From positions 1-47,085 of the forward strand of contig JANYIQ010000240.1 in NCBI GenBank assembly GCA_025362575.1: 47,085 bases of DNA, written 5' to 3'. Each line of letters opens with the position of its first letter. Position 1 is the first letter of the stretch. Shown here piece after piece: positions 1-7,598 of this stretch. Made by a program: the position numbers and the translations under genes. The notes below the pieces were generated by a model that worked only from the letters and a program-made list of their open reading frames with translations, had not been told where the DNA came from and ran no database searches. The DNA is from Bacteroidia bacterium (GTDB taxonomy: Bacteria; Bacteroidota; Bacteroidia; B-17B0; Aurantibacillaceae).

Positions 1-2008
1 CTCCAACAAAAGCAGTGAGGTCCATTTCTTCTTTTACCCAACCATCCTGTAAGCCGTCATAAACCGGATCGGTTCCGCCAAAAGAACTTGGTGCGGTTTC
101 GTAACGCGCACATAGGGTTTGCCAGGTACTTCCGTTATTAGTGCTTCCGTAGATCTGAACAAAATCATAATTTTTTTCAAGTTTGAATTTTGTCCAGTAT
201 TGTAAATGCGCATAAGATGCACCGCTTAAATTCAAATTACTTAACAACGAAATGGTTTTGTTGGCGTTGTTGGCGTAGTTACCAATTGGACTGTCTGTAA
301 TACTTCCGGGAGCAGTTTTAAATTTAGTGGTTGAAACTCCCCAGCCGCCGGCGCTCCAATTGGTGGTAGCATTGCAAGGGTCGTTCAATACCGTAACAGG
401 TATTCCGTAAATTTTTGTGATGGTATCGTAATGTATGTAAAAACCATTATCAACTGCTAAAGCATATTTAATGTTTTGAGCTGAGGTTAAACCGCCACTT
501 AAAGTGTAAGAAATAGAATCGTTGATGGTTTGATTTTGCGCCATGCCGGTATAAACTTTTGGAGCGCCTGTTGTGGCTAAACCCAAACCAACAGGAGCAA
601 TTGAAACCGTAAAGTTTCCCGGAGTTAAACCCAAACGTTGAATGTTGTATTTGATATAACCGTTAGAAGAAAAGAAACGATCTTGGTCATCGCGAACCAT
701 CCCAAAATTAGTTACGTTTTTTGCAAGCGTAATGTTTTGATTAAAAGTGGTTTTACAAATGTCAGTAATACGTGATGCAACCGGCCAGAAACCGTCGCCT
801 GCAGAACCTGCTTCAGGCGTCATCGACATAATTTTAGGTTTTGATGTTTGCTCGCCGTACATCCAGTCATCGCTATCTCCATTAGTTACGTACATAACGG
901 TCTGGTCACCTGTACCATATAAAAAACGTGAGGTCTCACACATTAAAACACTCCAGTTCACAAAGGTTGCAGAATCTAAAGCAGGTGTGTAGTAACTTGG
1001 TAAATATCCCCATGGATAAATTAATAAGTTACTATAAGTATGTGCATTCAATGCTGTTTTAAACTGACGCGTATTACAAAAATTACGCATGGCTTGTGTT
1101 TCCGGTTCTGAGAATGCTGCAGTACCGCGATAGGTATCGGAACTTGGAGTCGGTGATGAGCCGGTATTATCATAGCCCCAGTTGTAACCATAATTACGAT
1201 TTAAATCAACACCCATTGTGCCGCCACCATTGTTACGGCGATTTTTGCGCCACATACCACCACCGGTAGGGTTTGTAGTATAGTTGTAAATGTATCCATC
1301 AGGATTTACGCATGGCACAAAAAACATTTCGGTATTATCTACTAAAAATTTCACATCAGGATTGGTTGCATAATTTTCGAGCATGTACCACATGTAAAAA
1401 ATCAATTGCGACATAGAGGCCGGTTCACGCGCATGATGCACGGCGCTGTATAATAATTCAGGCTCGCTTTCGTCAACGTTAGGATTGTCAGAAATTTTTA
1501 AATACCAGATGGTGCGGCCTTCAATGCTTTGTGTTGGATCGATAGCGGCTTTTGCTTTAATAATGCTTGGATATAGTATAGCCATGCTATCAATAATATT
1601 TAAAAATTCAGGATAAGTATAAAAACCACCCATACTGCCTAAGTGAAATTTACTTGGTTTTTTTACGGTAGGATAATTGCAATTAGGAAGTGAAGTTGTT
1701 TTATTGGGATTTAAAAAATCCTGTTTGGCTCGCTCTGCATAAAAAGCGGCCATGTCGTTAATTAAAACGGTATGCTTAATGTGGTTTTGTTTTAAGAGGG
1801 CCAATTCATCATCGCCAATTTCGGTAGTGATGGAATTTTCTTTGCGTTCGGCATGATCAATGGTAATTCCTAACTTTAATAAAGCTTGAGTTAAGGAAGC
1901 ATCGCCCTCAATTTTTACTTTATGATATTTTAAAACAGTTTGTTTTGAATTTTGTGCGTTCGCGAAAATTAAAAAGCAAAGGCAAATTAAAGTGTACAGT
2001 TTTTTCAT
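1..2008 (-). CDS. Secreted zinc carboxypeptidase, M14 family (C-terminus beyond the left edge)
   Basis: The frame is open from an ATG at 2008 to the left edge, 669 residues, so the C-terminus is missing. It starts with a Sec signal peptide (MKKLYTLICLCFLIFANAQ). The M14 zinc site is visible: HHAREP around residues 191-196 gives H192 and E195, the third ligand is H323 in NAHTYS, and the catalytic Glu is E399 in MTPEAGS. The substrate-binding motif DLNRN is also present. The enzyme should remove C-terminal residues from peptides outside the inner membrane. After the catalytic domain (to about 430) comes a beta-rich linker and a MAM-like or immune-inhibitor-A-like segment with motif WTKFKLEKNYDFVQIYGS. 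In this phylum such proteins usually end in a T9SS sorting domain, but that part is outside the window. The small ORFs inside it on both strands are shadows. Confidence 0.9.
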   Translation of the reverse strand, partial: MKKLYTLICLCFLIFANAQNSKQTVLKYHKVKIEGDASLTQALLKLGITIDHAERKENSITTEIGDDELALLKQNHIKHTVLINDMAAFYAERAKQDFLNPNKTTSLPNCNYPTVKKPSKFHLGSMGGFYTYPEFLNIIDSMAILYPSIIKAKAAIDPTQSIEGRTIWYLKISDNPNVDESEPELLYSAVHHAREPASMSQLIFYMWYMLENYATNPDVKFLVDNTEMFFVPCVNPDGYIYNYTTNPTGGGMWRKNRRNNGGGTMGVDLNRNYGYNWGYDNTGSSPTPSSDTYRGTAAFSEPETQAMRNFCNTRQFKTALNAHTYSNLLIYPWGYLPSYYTPALDSATFVNWSVLMCETSRFLYGTGDQTVMYVTNGDSDDWMYGEQTSKPKIMSMTPEAGSAGDGFWPVASRITDICKTTFNQNITLAKNVTNFGMVRDDQDRFFSSNGYIKYNIQRLGLTPGNFTVSIAPVGLGLATTGAPKVYTGMAQNQTINDSISYTLSGGLTSAQNIKYALAVDNGFYIHYDTITKIYGIPVTVLNDPCNATTNWSAGGWGVSTTKFKTAPGSITDSPIGNYANNANKTISLLSNLNLSGASYAHLQYWTKFKLEKNYDFVQIYGSTNNGSTWQTLCARYETAPSSFGGTDPVYDGLQDGWVKEEMDLTAFVG

Positions 2009-2130
2009 GTGTTGTTTATTTTTTTATTTATTGCCACATGCAGTTCGCTTACGGCTCGTGTCATAGGGTTGATTTCAGATAATGAAGTTAAGAAAAGGGA
2101 TTGTAAAAAGCAAGTTTTCTGAGAAGGTTA

Positions 2131-2238
2131 ACCACGGAGGCACAGAGGGCACAGATTTTCACGGAGTTTTTCAGAATTAGATTTTATAAATTCTCCGTGT
2201 ACCTCCGTGTACCTCCGTGTACTCTGTGTCTCCGTGGT
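2131..2238. repeat. Palindromic MITE-like element, copy 1
   Basis: A 108-bp element with imperfect terminal inverted repeats: the left end ACCACGGAGGCACAGAG matches the reverse complement of the right end CTCTGTGTCTCCGTGGT at 16 of 17 positions. An inner pair CACGGAG / CTCCGTG extends the potential hairpin. It carries a short tandem repetition of a TACCTCCGTG unit that copy 2 has fewer times. It lies directly upstream of a promoter and the first lipoprotein gene. No coding capacity is seen. Confidence 0.75.
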
Positions 2239-2248
2239 AAAAAATAAT

Positions 2249-2256
2249 TACCTTTA
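2249..2256 (+). promoter_or_regulatory. Bacteroidota -7 element (TACCTTTA) of the first lipoprotein
   Basis: TACCTTTA fits the TAnnTTTG -7 consensus except at the last base. The ATG is only 6 nt downstream, so transcription would begin at or next to the start codon (leaderless or nearly so). I see no convincing -33 TTTG. The same sequence stands before the second lipoprotein. Confidence 0.5.
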
Positions 2257-2262
2257 TGCGTA

Positions 2263-2763
2263 ATGTTGCAAGCTAAAAAATACCGATTTTGTTTGATTTG
2301 CCTTTCGGCATTATTTTTATTTACCACATGTAAAAAGTATCCTGAAAATAATTTGTGGTTTAAGAATCCGGCCAAAGTTTTAGCAAGAGGTGAAGGCCAT
2401 CCGTGGATCTTAGATTATTATTCTGTAAATGATCTGGATTCCACCGCTTCAGATTTTTTGAAAGTTTATAAAGAGCAAGGTATTGTTATGATTATTAAAC
2501 CAGGGAAATCCGGTGATTATATTTATAATAGTTTTGACGTATTACATGGTTATTGGGAACTAGCAAACAAGAAGAAGAATATAGATTTTAGATTTACGAT
2601 GTATAGTTTCTTTAGTAACAGCCCTTCTAATTCAAATTATTTGAATCAAAGAAATATATTTTTAGAATCAGCTTTTGAATGGAAGATAAACAAACTCACA
2701 AAAGCCCAGTTTTGGATCTCTACAAACTATAATAGTATTAAATACGAGATCCATTTTAAGTGA
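2263..2763 (+). CDS. Small lipoprotein, twin of the next gene
   Basis: This 166-residue protein starts with a lipoprotein signal peptide (MLQAKKYRFCLICLSALFLF, then TTC), with C23 the probable lipidated cysteine followed by KKYPENN. I do not recognise the mature domain. It has an early W..D...V..LDST segment and ends with a WKI..LT...W.STNYN..KYEI..K pattern that also occurs, more diverged, in the following gene, so the mature parts look like distant homologues. The first 30 residues are almost identical to those of the twin, also at DNA level, while the rest differs strongly. A surface or periplasmic lipoprotein of unknown function is all that can be said. Confidence 0.7.
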   Translation: MLQAKKYRFCLICLSALFLFTTCKKYPENNLWFKNPAKVLARGEGHPWILDYYSVNDLDSTASDFLKVYKEQGIVMIIKPGKSGDYIYNSFDVLHGYWELANKKKNIDFRFTMYSFFSNSPSNSNYLNQRNIFLESAFEWKINKLTKAQFWISTNYNSIKYEIHFK

Positions 2764-2816
2764 GAAACTTTTTTAATAGACAGAAAAGATAATGGCAACC
2801 CACTTGTTATTTTTTA

Positions 2817-2914
2817 ACCACGGAGGCACAGAGGGCACAGATTTTCACGGAGTTTTTCAGAATTAGATTTTATAAATTCTCCGTGTACCTCCGTGTTCTC
2901 TGTGTCTCCGTGGT
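2817..2914. repeat. Palindromic MITE-like element, copy 2
   Basis: A 98-bp near-identical copy of the element at 2131-2238, lacking one internal TACCTCCGTG unit. It has the same terminal inverted repeats and the same position directly upstream of a TACCTTTA promoter and a lipoprotein start. The identity with copy 1 continues without break through promoter and signal-peptide codons to about 3025. Confidence 0.75.
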
Positions 2915-2924
2915 AAAAAATAAT

Positions 2925-2932
2925 TACCTTTA
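2925..2932 (+). promoter_or_regulatory. Bacteroidota -7 element (TACCTTTA) of the second lipoprotein
   Basis: Same sequence and same 6-nt distance to the ATG as upstream of the first lipoprotein; it belongs to the duplicated 5' cassette. Confidence 0.5.
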
Positions 2933-2938
2933 TGCGTA

Positions 2939-3439
2939 ATGTTGCAAGCTAAAAAATACCGATTTTGTTTGATTTGCCTTTCGGCATTATTTTTATTTAC
3001 TACTTGTAAATATCCAGAAAACAATCGCCCTTATTTAACTACGGCTAAACATCGCTTGACACATCATAGATGGTTTTTCCATAAAGTAATAATAAATGGC
3101 ATTGATAGTACCATGAGTCATTTACATAAATTTGCCGCTACTGATGATGATCCGAGCAAAATAAATTTTAGTTTAGAAAATTTTCTTATGTCAGATGGAA
3201 CTAATATGAAAATATGGCTCCCAAATGTTGGATATGCTCTTAGTGATAATTTTCTTCTGAAAGATAAAAAGAAATCTGTAATAATAGGACCGGCTCTGAG
3301 TGGAACCTACATCCCGAAACTTTATTTTTTCATAGTAATAGGTGGTACTTGGGAGATAAAAATGTTAACTAGGAAAGATCTCATTTTAGAAATAAATTAC
3401 AATGGTTTAAATATCCGTTTCGAATTTAAGGATCATTAG
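2939..3439 (+). CDS. Small lipoprotein, twin of the preceding gene
   Basis: This protein is also 166 residues long, with the same signal peptide and lipobox cysteine (TTC, C23) and then KYPENN. The mature part differs from the twin but keeps a recognisable frame: W at the start, GIDST near residue 58, and a C-terminal GTWEIKMLT...EINYN...RFEFK pattern. This suggests one fold with fast divergence, or exchange of the mature domain behind a fixed secretion leader. Function unknown. It is followed by a third palindromic element and a convergent prolyl oligopeptidase gene. Confidence 0.7.
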   Translation: MLQAKKYRFCLICLSALFLFTTCKYPENNRPYLTTAKHRLTHHRWFFHKVIINGIDSTMSHLHKFAATDDDPSKINFSLENFLMSDGTNMKIWLPNVGYALSDNFLLKDKKKSVIIGPALSGTYIPKLYFFIVIGGTWEIKMLTRKDLILEINYNGLNIRFEFKDH

Positions 3440-3446
3440 ATTATTA

Positions 3447-3545
3447 ACCACGGAGGCACGAAGAACACTAAGGTGCACGGAGGGTTAATAAAAACCTAAC
3501 TTCAATAGACTCTGTGAAACTCTGTGACCTCAGTGCCTACGTGGT
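3447..3545. repeat. Palindromic MITE-like element, diverged copy 3
   Basis: The ends ACCACGGAGGCAC and GTGCCTACGTGGT form an imperfect terminal inverted repeat of the same family as the elements at 2131 and 2817; the interior (with ACTCTGTGAAACTCTGTGAC) has diverged. It fills the gap between two convergent genes, so its hairpin may also act as a two-way terminator. That last role is inference. Confidence 0.65.
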
Positions 3546-3553
3546 AAAAAAAT

Positions 3554-5653
3554 TTAGTAATTCATGCCAAGATTATAAAACACAAAGGCCCACATATCTC
3601 CGAATTCATCAATTTGTTTGGCGGTTGGTTTGCCTGCTCCATGCCCTGCATTTACATCAATACGAATTAAAGCAGGATTTTCGCCCTGAGCATTCTCTTG
3701 CAAAGTGGCCGCAAATTTAAAGGAGTGCGCCGGCACAACTCTGTCATCGTGATCGCCGGTTAATACCATTGTTGCAGGATATTTTATTTTTTTAATATTA
3801 TGCAGCGGCGAGTATTTTATTAAACATTCAAATTCGGCTTTGGTTTCGCTGTTACCATAATCAACACTCCATGCGCGGCCAATTGTGAATTTATGAAAAC
3901 GCAACATGTCTAAAACACCAACAGTTGGTAAAGCTACTTTAGCTATTTCAGGTTGTTCGGTCATAACGGCACCAATCAATAAACCGCCATTACTTCGTCC
4001 GTGTATGGCCATTTTATCATGCGAAGTATATTTATTTTCAACCAACCAATTACATCCGTAAATAAAATCATCGAACACGTTTTGTTTAGAACACTTTGTT
4101 CCGTCTTTGTGCCATTGCTCTCCGTACTCACCACCACCACGCATATTTATTACCGCATAAATTCCGCCGGCTTCTAAAAAGAAAGCCATGCTGCTGCTAA
4201 AACCCGGAGTAATGGAAATATTGAATCCGCCGTAACCATAAACAAAACAAGGTGTATTGCCTGTTAGAACAAGATCTTTTTTGTGCGTAATGAACATTGG
4301 GATCTTAGTGCCGTCTTTGCTATTGAAAAACACTTGTTTGGTAACATAGTCATCCGTTTTAAAATCGATCTGAGGTTTAAAGATCTGAGTACTTAAACCG
4401 GTTGCAAAATCGTAATAATAATTTTTAGCAGGACTTGTAAACTGAACTACCGAGTAGGTAAAGAACTTCAATGGTTTTTCGGCATGCAATTCGTTGAGCT
4501 TACATAATTCAGGTAAAGGAATTTCTTTTTCGAATTTACCATCCAGGCCAAATAATAGTAAATGCGAAGATACGTCGCGCAAATAATTTCCCAGAATTTT
4601 ATGATTGCTAAACGTAATGCTTTCTAAAAGATCGGCGGATTCAGGAATAACATCTCTCCAATCGGCACCGCGTGGTTTATTGATATCGATCTTGATCAAT
4701 TTATATTTTGGCGCCCCAAAATTAGTTTTCACATATAAATTAGAGCCAACATTTTCTATCACATCAAAATCGAATTGAAAGGTTTCATTGATCACAACAA
4801 ATTCGCCTGCGCCTTTAGAAAGATCTTTTACCATTAAGCGGTTTCCGCTGGTGCTCTCAGTTGTAGAGAGAATTAAAAAACGTTCGTCGTGACTAACATC
4901 GGCACTGAAATTAAAATTCGGATGGTCTTTATCTTCATAAACCAATTGATCTTTATCCTGTGTAGTTCCCACAACGTGAAAAAATACTTTGTGGTATTCG
5001 TTCTTTCCGGTAAATGTTTTTCCGCCTTTGGGTTCATCGTAACGGCTATAATAAAAGCCATTGGCTTTCCAGGCCATGCCAGAAAACTTCACCCATTTAA
5101 TTACATCGGGCAGATCAGTTTTTTTAGAAATATCCATTACGTGAATCTCTACCCAATCGCTGCCGGCTTTTGAAATTCCATATGCTAAAAATTGTCCGTT
5201 TTTAGAAATAGAAATGCCGCTCAACGAAACGGTTCCATCTGTTGAAAGTGTATTTGGGTCCAATAAAATTTCGCCTTTATCGCAGCAAGTGTCTTTTTGG
5301 GAATAGAGTACACTTTGGTTTTGCAAACCATCATTTTTATACCAGAAAAAACGATCACCTTTTTTAAAGGGAGGCGTAGCTTTACTGAAATTCCAGATCT
5401 CGGTCAATCGTTTTTTGATCTTATCCCGGTAAGGAATTTTATCTAAATAAGAATAAGTTAATTTATTCTCTTCTTCAACCCATACTTTGGTTTCGGCGCT
5501 ATTGTCATCTTCGAGCCAACGGTAAGGGTCTTCGATCTTTGTTCCAAAATAATCATCGGTTTGAACAGCTTTTTTGGTTTTAGGATAATTAAAACCGTTC
5601 TGTGCATTTAAACAAAGGCTTGCTGAAAAAAGGAGTAAAAAAAAGTTTCTCAT
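3554..5653 (-). CDS. Prolyl oligopeptidase (peptidase S9A), secreted
   Basis: I start the 699-residue protein at the ATG at 5653 because MRNFFLLLFSASLCLNAQ is a signal peptide; an upstream in-frame ATG at 5698 would place a charged stretch before it and run into the divergent gene. The N-terminal part carries the S9A signature (DDYFGTKIEDPYRWLED), followed by a seven-bladed propeller region and the alpha/beta-hydrolase domain. The catalytic triad is Ser554 in GRSNGGL, Asp at about 636-637 in GDHDDRVVP, and His671 in AGHGAG. Length matches the family (about 700). It should cleave short peptides after proline, probably in the periplasm. It is divergent from the AlkD-like gene with 33 bp between the starts. 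Confidence 0.93.
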   Translation of the reverse strand: MRNFFLLLFSASLCLNAQNGFNYPKTKKAVQTDDYFGTKIEDPYRWLEDDNSAETKVWVEEENKLTYSYLDKIPYRDKIKKRLTEIWNFSKATPPFKKGDRFFWYKNDGLQNQSVLYSQKDTCCDKGEILLDPNTLSTDGTVSLSGISISKNGQFLAYGISKAGSDWVEIHVMDISKKTDLPDVIKWVKFSGMAWKANGFYYSRYDEPKGGKTFTGKNEYHKVFFHVVGTTQDKDQLVYEDKDHPNFNFSADVSHDERFLILSTTESTSGNRLMVKDLSKGAGEFVVINETFQFDFDVIENVGSNLYVKTNFGAPKYKLIKIDINKPRGADWRDVIPESADLLESITFSNHKILGNYLRDVSSHLLLFGLDGKFEKEIPLPELCKLNELHAEKPLKFFTYSVVQFTSPAKNYYYDFATGLSTQIFKPQIDFKTDDYVTKQVFFNSKDGTKIPMFITHKKDLVLTGNTPCFVYGYGGFNISITPGFSSSMAFFLEAGGIYAVINMRGGGEYGEQWHKDGTKCSKQNVFDDFIYGCNWLVENKYTSHDKMAIHGRSNGGLLIGAVMTEQPEIAKVALPTVGVLDMLRFHKFTIGRAWSVDYGNSETKAEFECLIKYSPLHNIKKIKYPATMVLTGDHDDRVVPAHSFKFAATLQENAQGENPALIRIDVNAGHGAGKPTAKQIDEFGDMWAFVFYNLGMNY

Positions 5654-5686
5654 GTGCTGATTATTTTTAATTTTCGTTTTGTAAAG

Positions 5687-6484
5687 ATGAAGCATCACAA
5701 CAAATATATTAACCCAGTTGGATTAAAAAAAATCCTACTGGATAAAGCTATTGAAACCCGCATCACCCAAAATGCGCCTAAATTGCCACAAGAGCATATT
5801 AAAGCAATTACAGCCTACATTGGTACTAAACATAAAATGCTGGGCCTGGGTACAGAGCTTCAAAGGCAACTGGCAAAAGCAAATTACAATTTGCCATCCG
5901 ATCCACACAACGATCTGCCGGCATTTGACTTGCTTTACAAGAGGTCGAAGGTTTTTGAAATGAAAAACGCATCCCTCTTAATGGTAGATGTGAATTACAA
6001 AAAACTGGATAAGCAGCATTTATATAAGCACATGATCGGCTGGGTAGATCACGTGGATAATTGGGCGCACTCCGATTACTTATCTAAATTTTATACCCGT
6101 TTTTTGGAAGAAGAGAAACTTAAAAATGAGTTCTTAACTGTTCTCAAAAAATGGAATTCAGATAAAAATTTGTGGAAGAGGCGCCAGTCGTTGGTAGCAC
6201 TGTTTTATTATGCGCGCACTAAAAAAACGCATCCGACATTTAACACCGTTAAAAACTTGATTGAAACTTTATTGAACGATGAAGAGTATTTTGTTCAAAA
6301 AGCTGTAGGTTGGTGCTTGAGAGAAAGTTACAATGTTTACCCGGAACTCACGTATAAGTTTGCGATGAACAATTTTGATAAAATATCTTCAACGGCATTT
6401 TCAGCAGCTTGCGAAAAAATGACAGAGAAAGAAAAGAATACTTTAAAACTGAAACGAAAACTACATCGAAAAATAAAAAAATAA
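5687..6484 (+). CDS. DNA alkylation repair protein, AlkD-like HEAT-repeat family
   Basis: The 265-residue protein looks like an AlkD-family (DNA_alkylation) all-helical HEAT-repeat glycosylase. Family-typical segments are VDHVDNWAHSD, LWKRRQSLVALFYYAR and the FVQKAVGWCLRE repeat; the W, D and R residues match positions that contact DNA or alkylated bases in known AlkD proteins. The start at 5687 is chosen over the ATG at 5654 because the upstream one would sit in the divergent promoter region. A near-consensus TAATTTTC lies at 5668-5675. The C-terminus is very basic (KRKLHRKIKK). Expected role: excision of N3- or N7-alkylated bases; a non-enzymatic paralogue is possible. Confidence 0.8.
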   Translation: MKHHNKYINPVGLKKILLDKAIETRITQNAPKLPQEHIKAITAYIGTKHKMLGLGTELQRQLAKANYNLPSDPHNDLPAFDLLYKRSKVFEMKNASLLMVDVNYKKLDKQHLYKHMIGWVDHVDNWAHSDYLSKFYTRFLEEEKLKNEFLTVLKKWNSDKNLWKRRQSLVALFYYARTKKTHPTFNTVKNLIETLLNDEEYFVQKAVGWCLRESYNVYPELTYKFAMNNFDKISSTAFSAACEKMTEKEKNTLKLKRKLHRKIKK

Positions 6485-6518
6485 ACCTGTTTGTTTAAGG
6501 CAAATCTCGTGGCGAGGT

Positions 6519-7526
6519 ATGACAATTAAGATCTTTAAAATAGCATTTGTAGTGTTCGCTTTCGCAAGTGTGAATGCCGTTTCGCAGGGCTTTACCATCA
6601 AAGAACTTTTAGAAAAAGAGCAATTCGCAAAAGAGTACATCAAAAAATTTAAAGACGATGCCGTAAAAGAAATGTATCTGCATCACATTCCTGCTAGTAT
6701 TGTTCTGGCGCAAGCCATTTTCGAAAGTAACAGCGGAAGATCAGAACTGGCAATTAACGCCAACAATCATTTCGGCATTAAATGCAAAAAAGAATGGGGA
6801 GGCGATTCATATTTAAAAGATGATGAAGAGCAGGGCGAATGTTTTCGGAAATATACCAACGTTATAGAATCATACAGTGATCATAGTTTGTTTTTAATGT
6901 CGCGTGAGCGCTATGCATTTTTGTTCGATATTTCTTTGGCCGATTATAAAGCATGGTGTTTTGGTTTAAAGGAGGCGGGTTATGCCACCGACCCTAATTA
7001 CGCTTACCGTTTAATTGCCATTATCGAAAAACATAATTTATTTGAATTAGATAAACACGAATCGATCGATAAGCCCGAATTTGTTGTTAAAAGTGAGGAA
7101 AAAAGTCCTGAGTTGGCCATTCGTGAAGTGTATCGGTTCAATCACACCAAATTCATCATCACCAAACCCAACGATTCGTATTTTAAAATTGCCTCTCAAT
7201 TTAACATTGAACTCGAAAAACTGCTCGAATACAACGACATTAAACGCGGCGAAAAAATCGTTTTTGGTCAGAAGTTGTTTTTAGAACCCAAACGCGAACG
7301 CGCCAAAGAACCTTTTCATATTGTTCAAAAAGGTGAGACTTTAAGCACGGTTGCCCAGATCCATGGGGTAAAATTGACCGCTTTATGCAAAAATAACCAC
7401 TTAAAACCCTCAGATACCCTCAAAAACGGCGATATTTTGTACTTAAGGGGCAAAAAACCGACAGAAATGCCCATTGAATTGCCTGAAATTGCCACCACCG
7501 CACAGGAATCGACCAATAATTTTTAG
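6519..7526 (+). CDS. Glucosaminidase (GH73) with C-terminal LysM domains
   Basis: The 335-residue protein begins with a signal peptide (to about residue 22, VNAVSQG). Residues about 35-185 form a GH73-type N-acetylglucosaminidase domain: PASIVLAQAIFESNSGRSEL holds the catalytic Glu69, and NNHFGIKCKKEWGG is the usual second motif. Two LysM-like segments follow, a degenerate one around 210-255 and a clear one around 270-315 (IVQKGETLSTVAQIHGV). It should cut peptidoglycan glycan strands in the periplasm, for wall remodelling or daughter-cell separation. It is 34 nt downstream of the AlkD-like gene on the same strand, so cotranscription is possible. Confidence 0.9.
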   Translation: MTIKIFKIAFVVFAFASVNAVSQGFTIKELLEKEQFAKEYIKKFKDDAVKEMYLHHIPASIVLAQAIFESNSGRSELAINANNHFGIKCKKEWGGDSYLKDDEEQGECFRKYTNVIESYSDHSLFLMSRERYAFLFDISLADYKAWCFGLKEAGYATDPNYAYRLIAIIEKHNLFELDKHESIDKPEFVVKSEEKSPELAIREVYRFNHTKFIITKPNDSYFKIASQFNIELEKLLEYNDIKRGEKIVFGQKLFLEPKRERAKEPFHIVQKGETLSTVAQIHGVKLTALCKNNHLKPSDTLKNGDILYLRGKKPTEMPIELPEIATTAQESTNNF

Positions 7527-7567
7527 CGAATTTTAGCCTAAAAACCTCAGTATTTCGGTTATTCTTT

Positions 7568-7575
7568 TATCTTTG
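7568..7575 (+). promoter_or_regulatory. Bacteroidota -7 element TATCTTTG upstream of the PpiD-like gene
   Basis: A perfect TAnnTTTG match, 23 nt before the ATG at 7599. No clear -33 TTTG stands at the usual distance (a TTCGG at 7554 is the nearest). Confidence 0.55.
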
Positions 7576-7598
7576 CATCTCTTAAAAATTGACTAAAA

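Noticed and set aside
34-992. Short ORFs at 34-222 (minus) and 747-992 (plus)
   Set aside because: They lie within the M14 carboxypeptidase gene, which is open to the left edge with all catalytic motifs; the short frames have no motif of their own.
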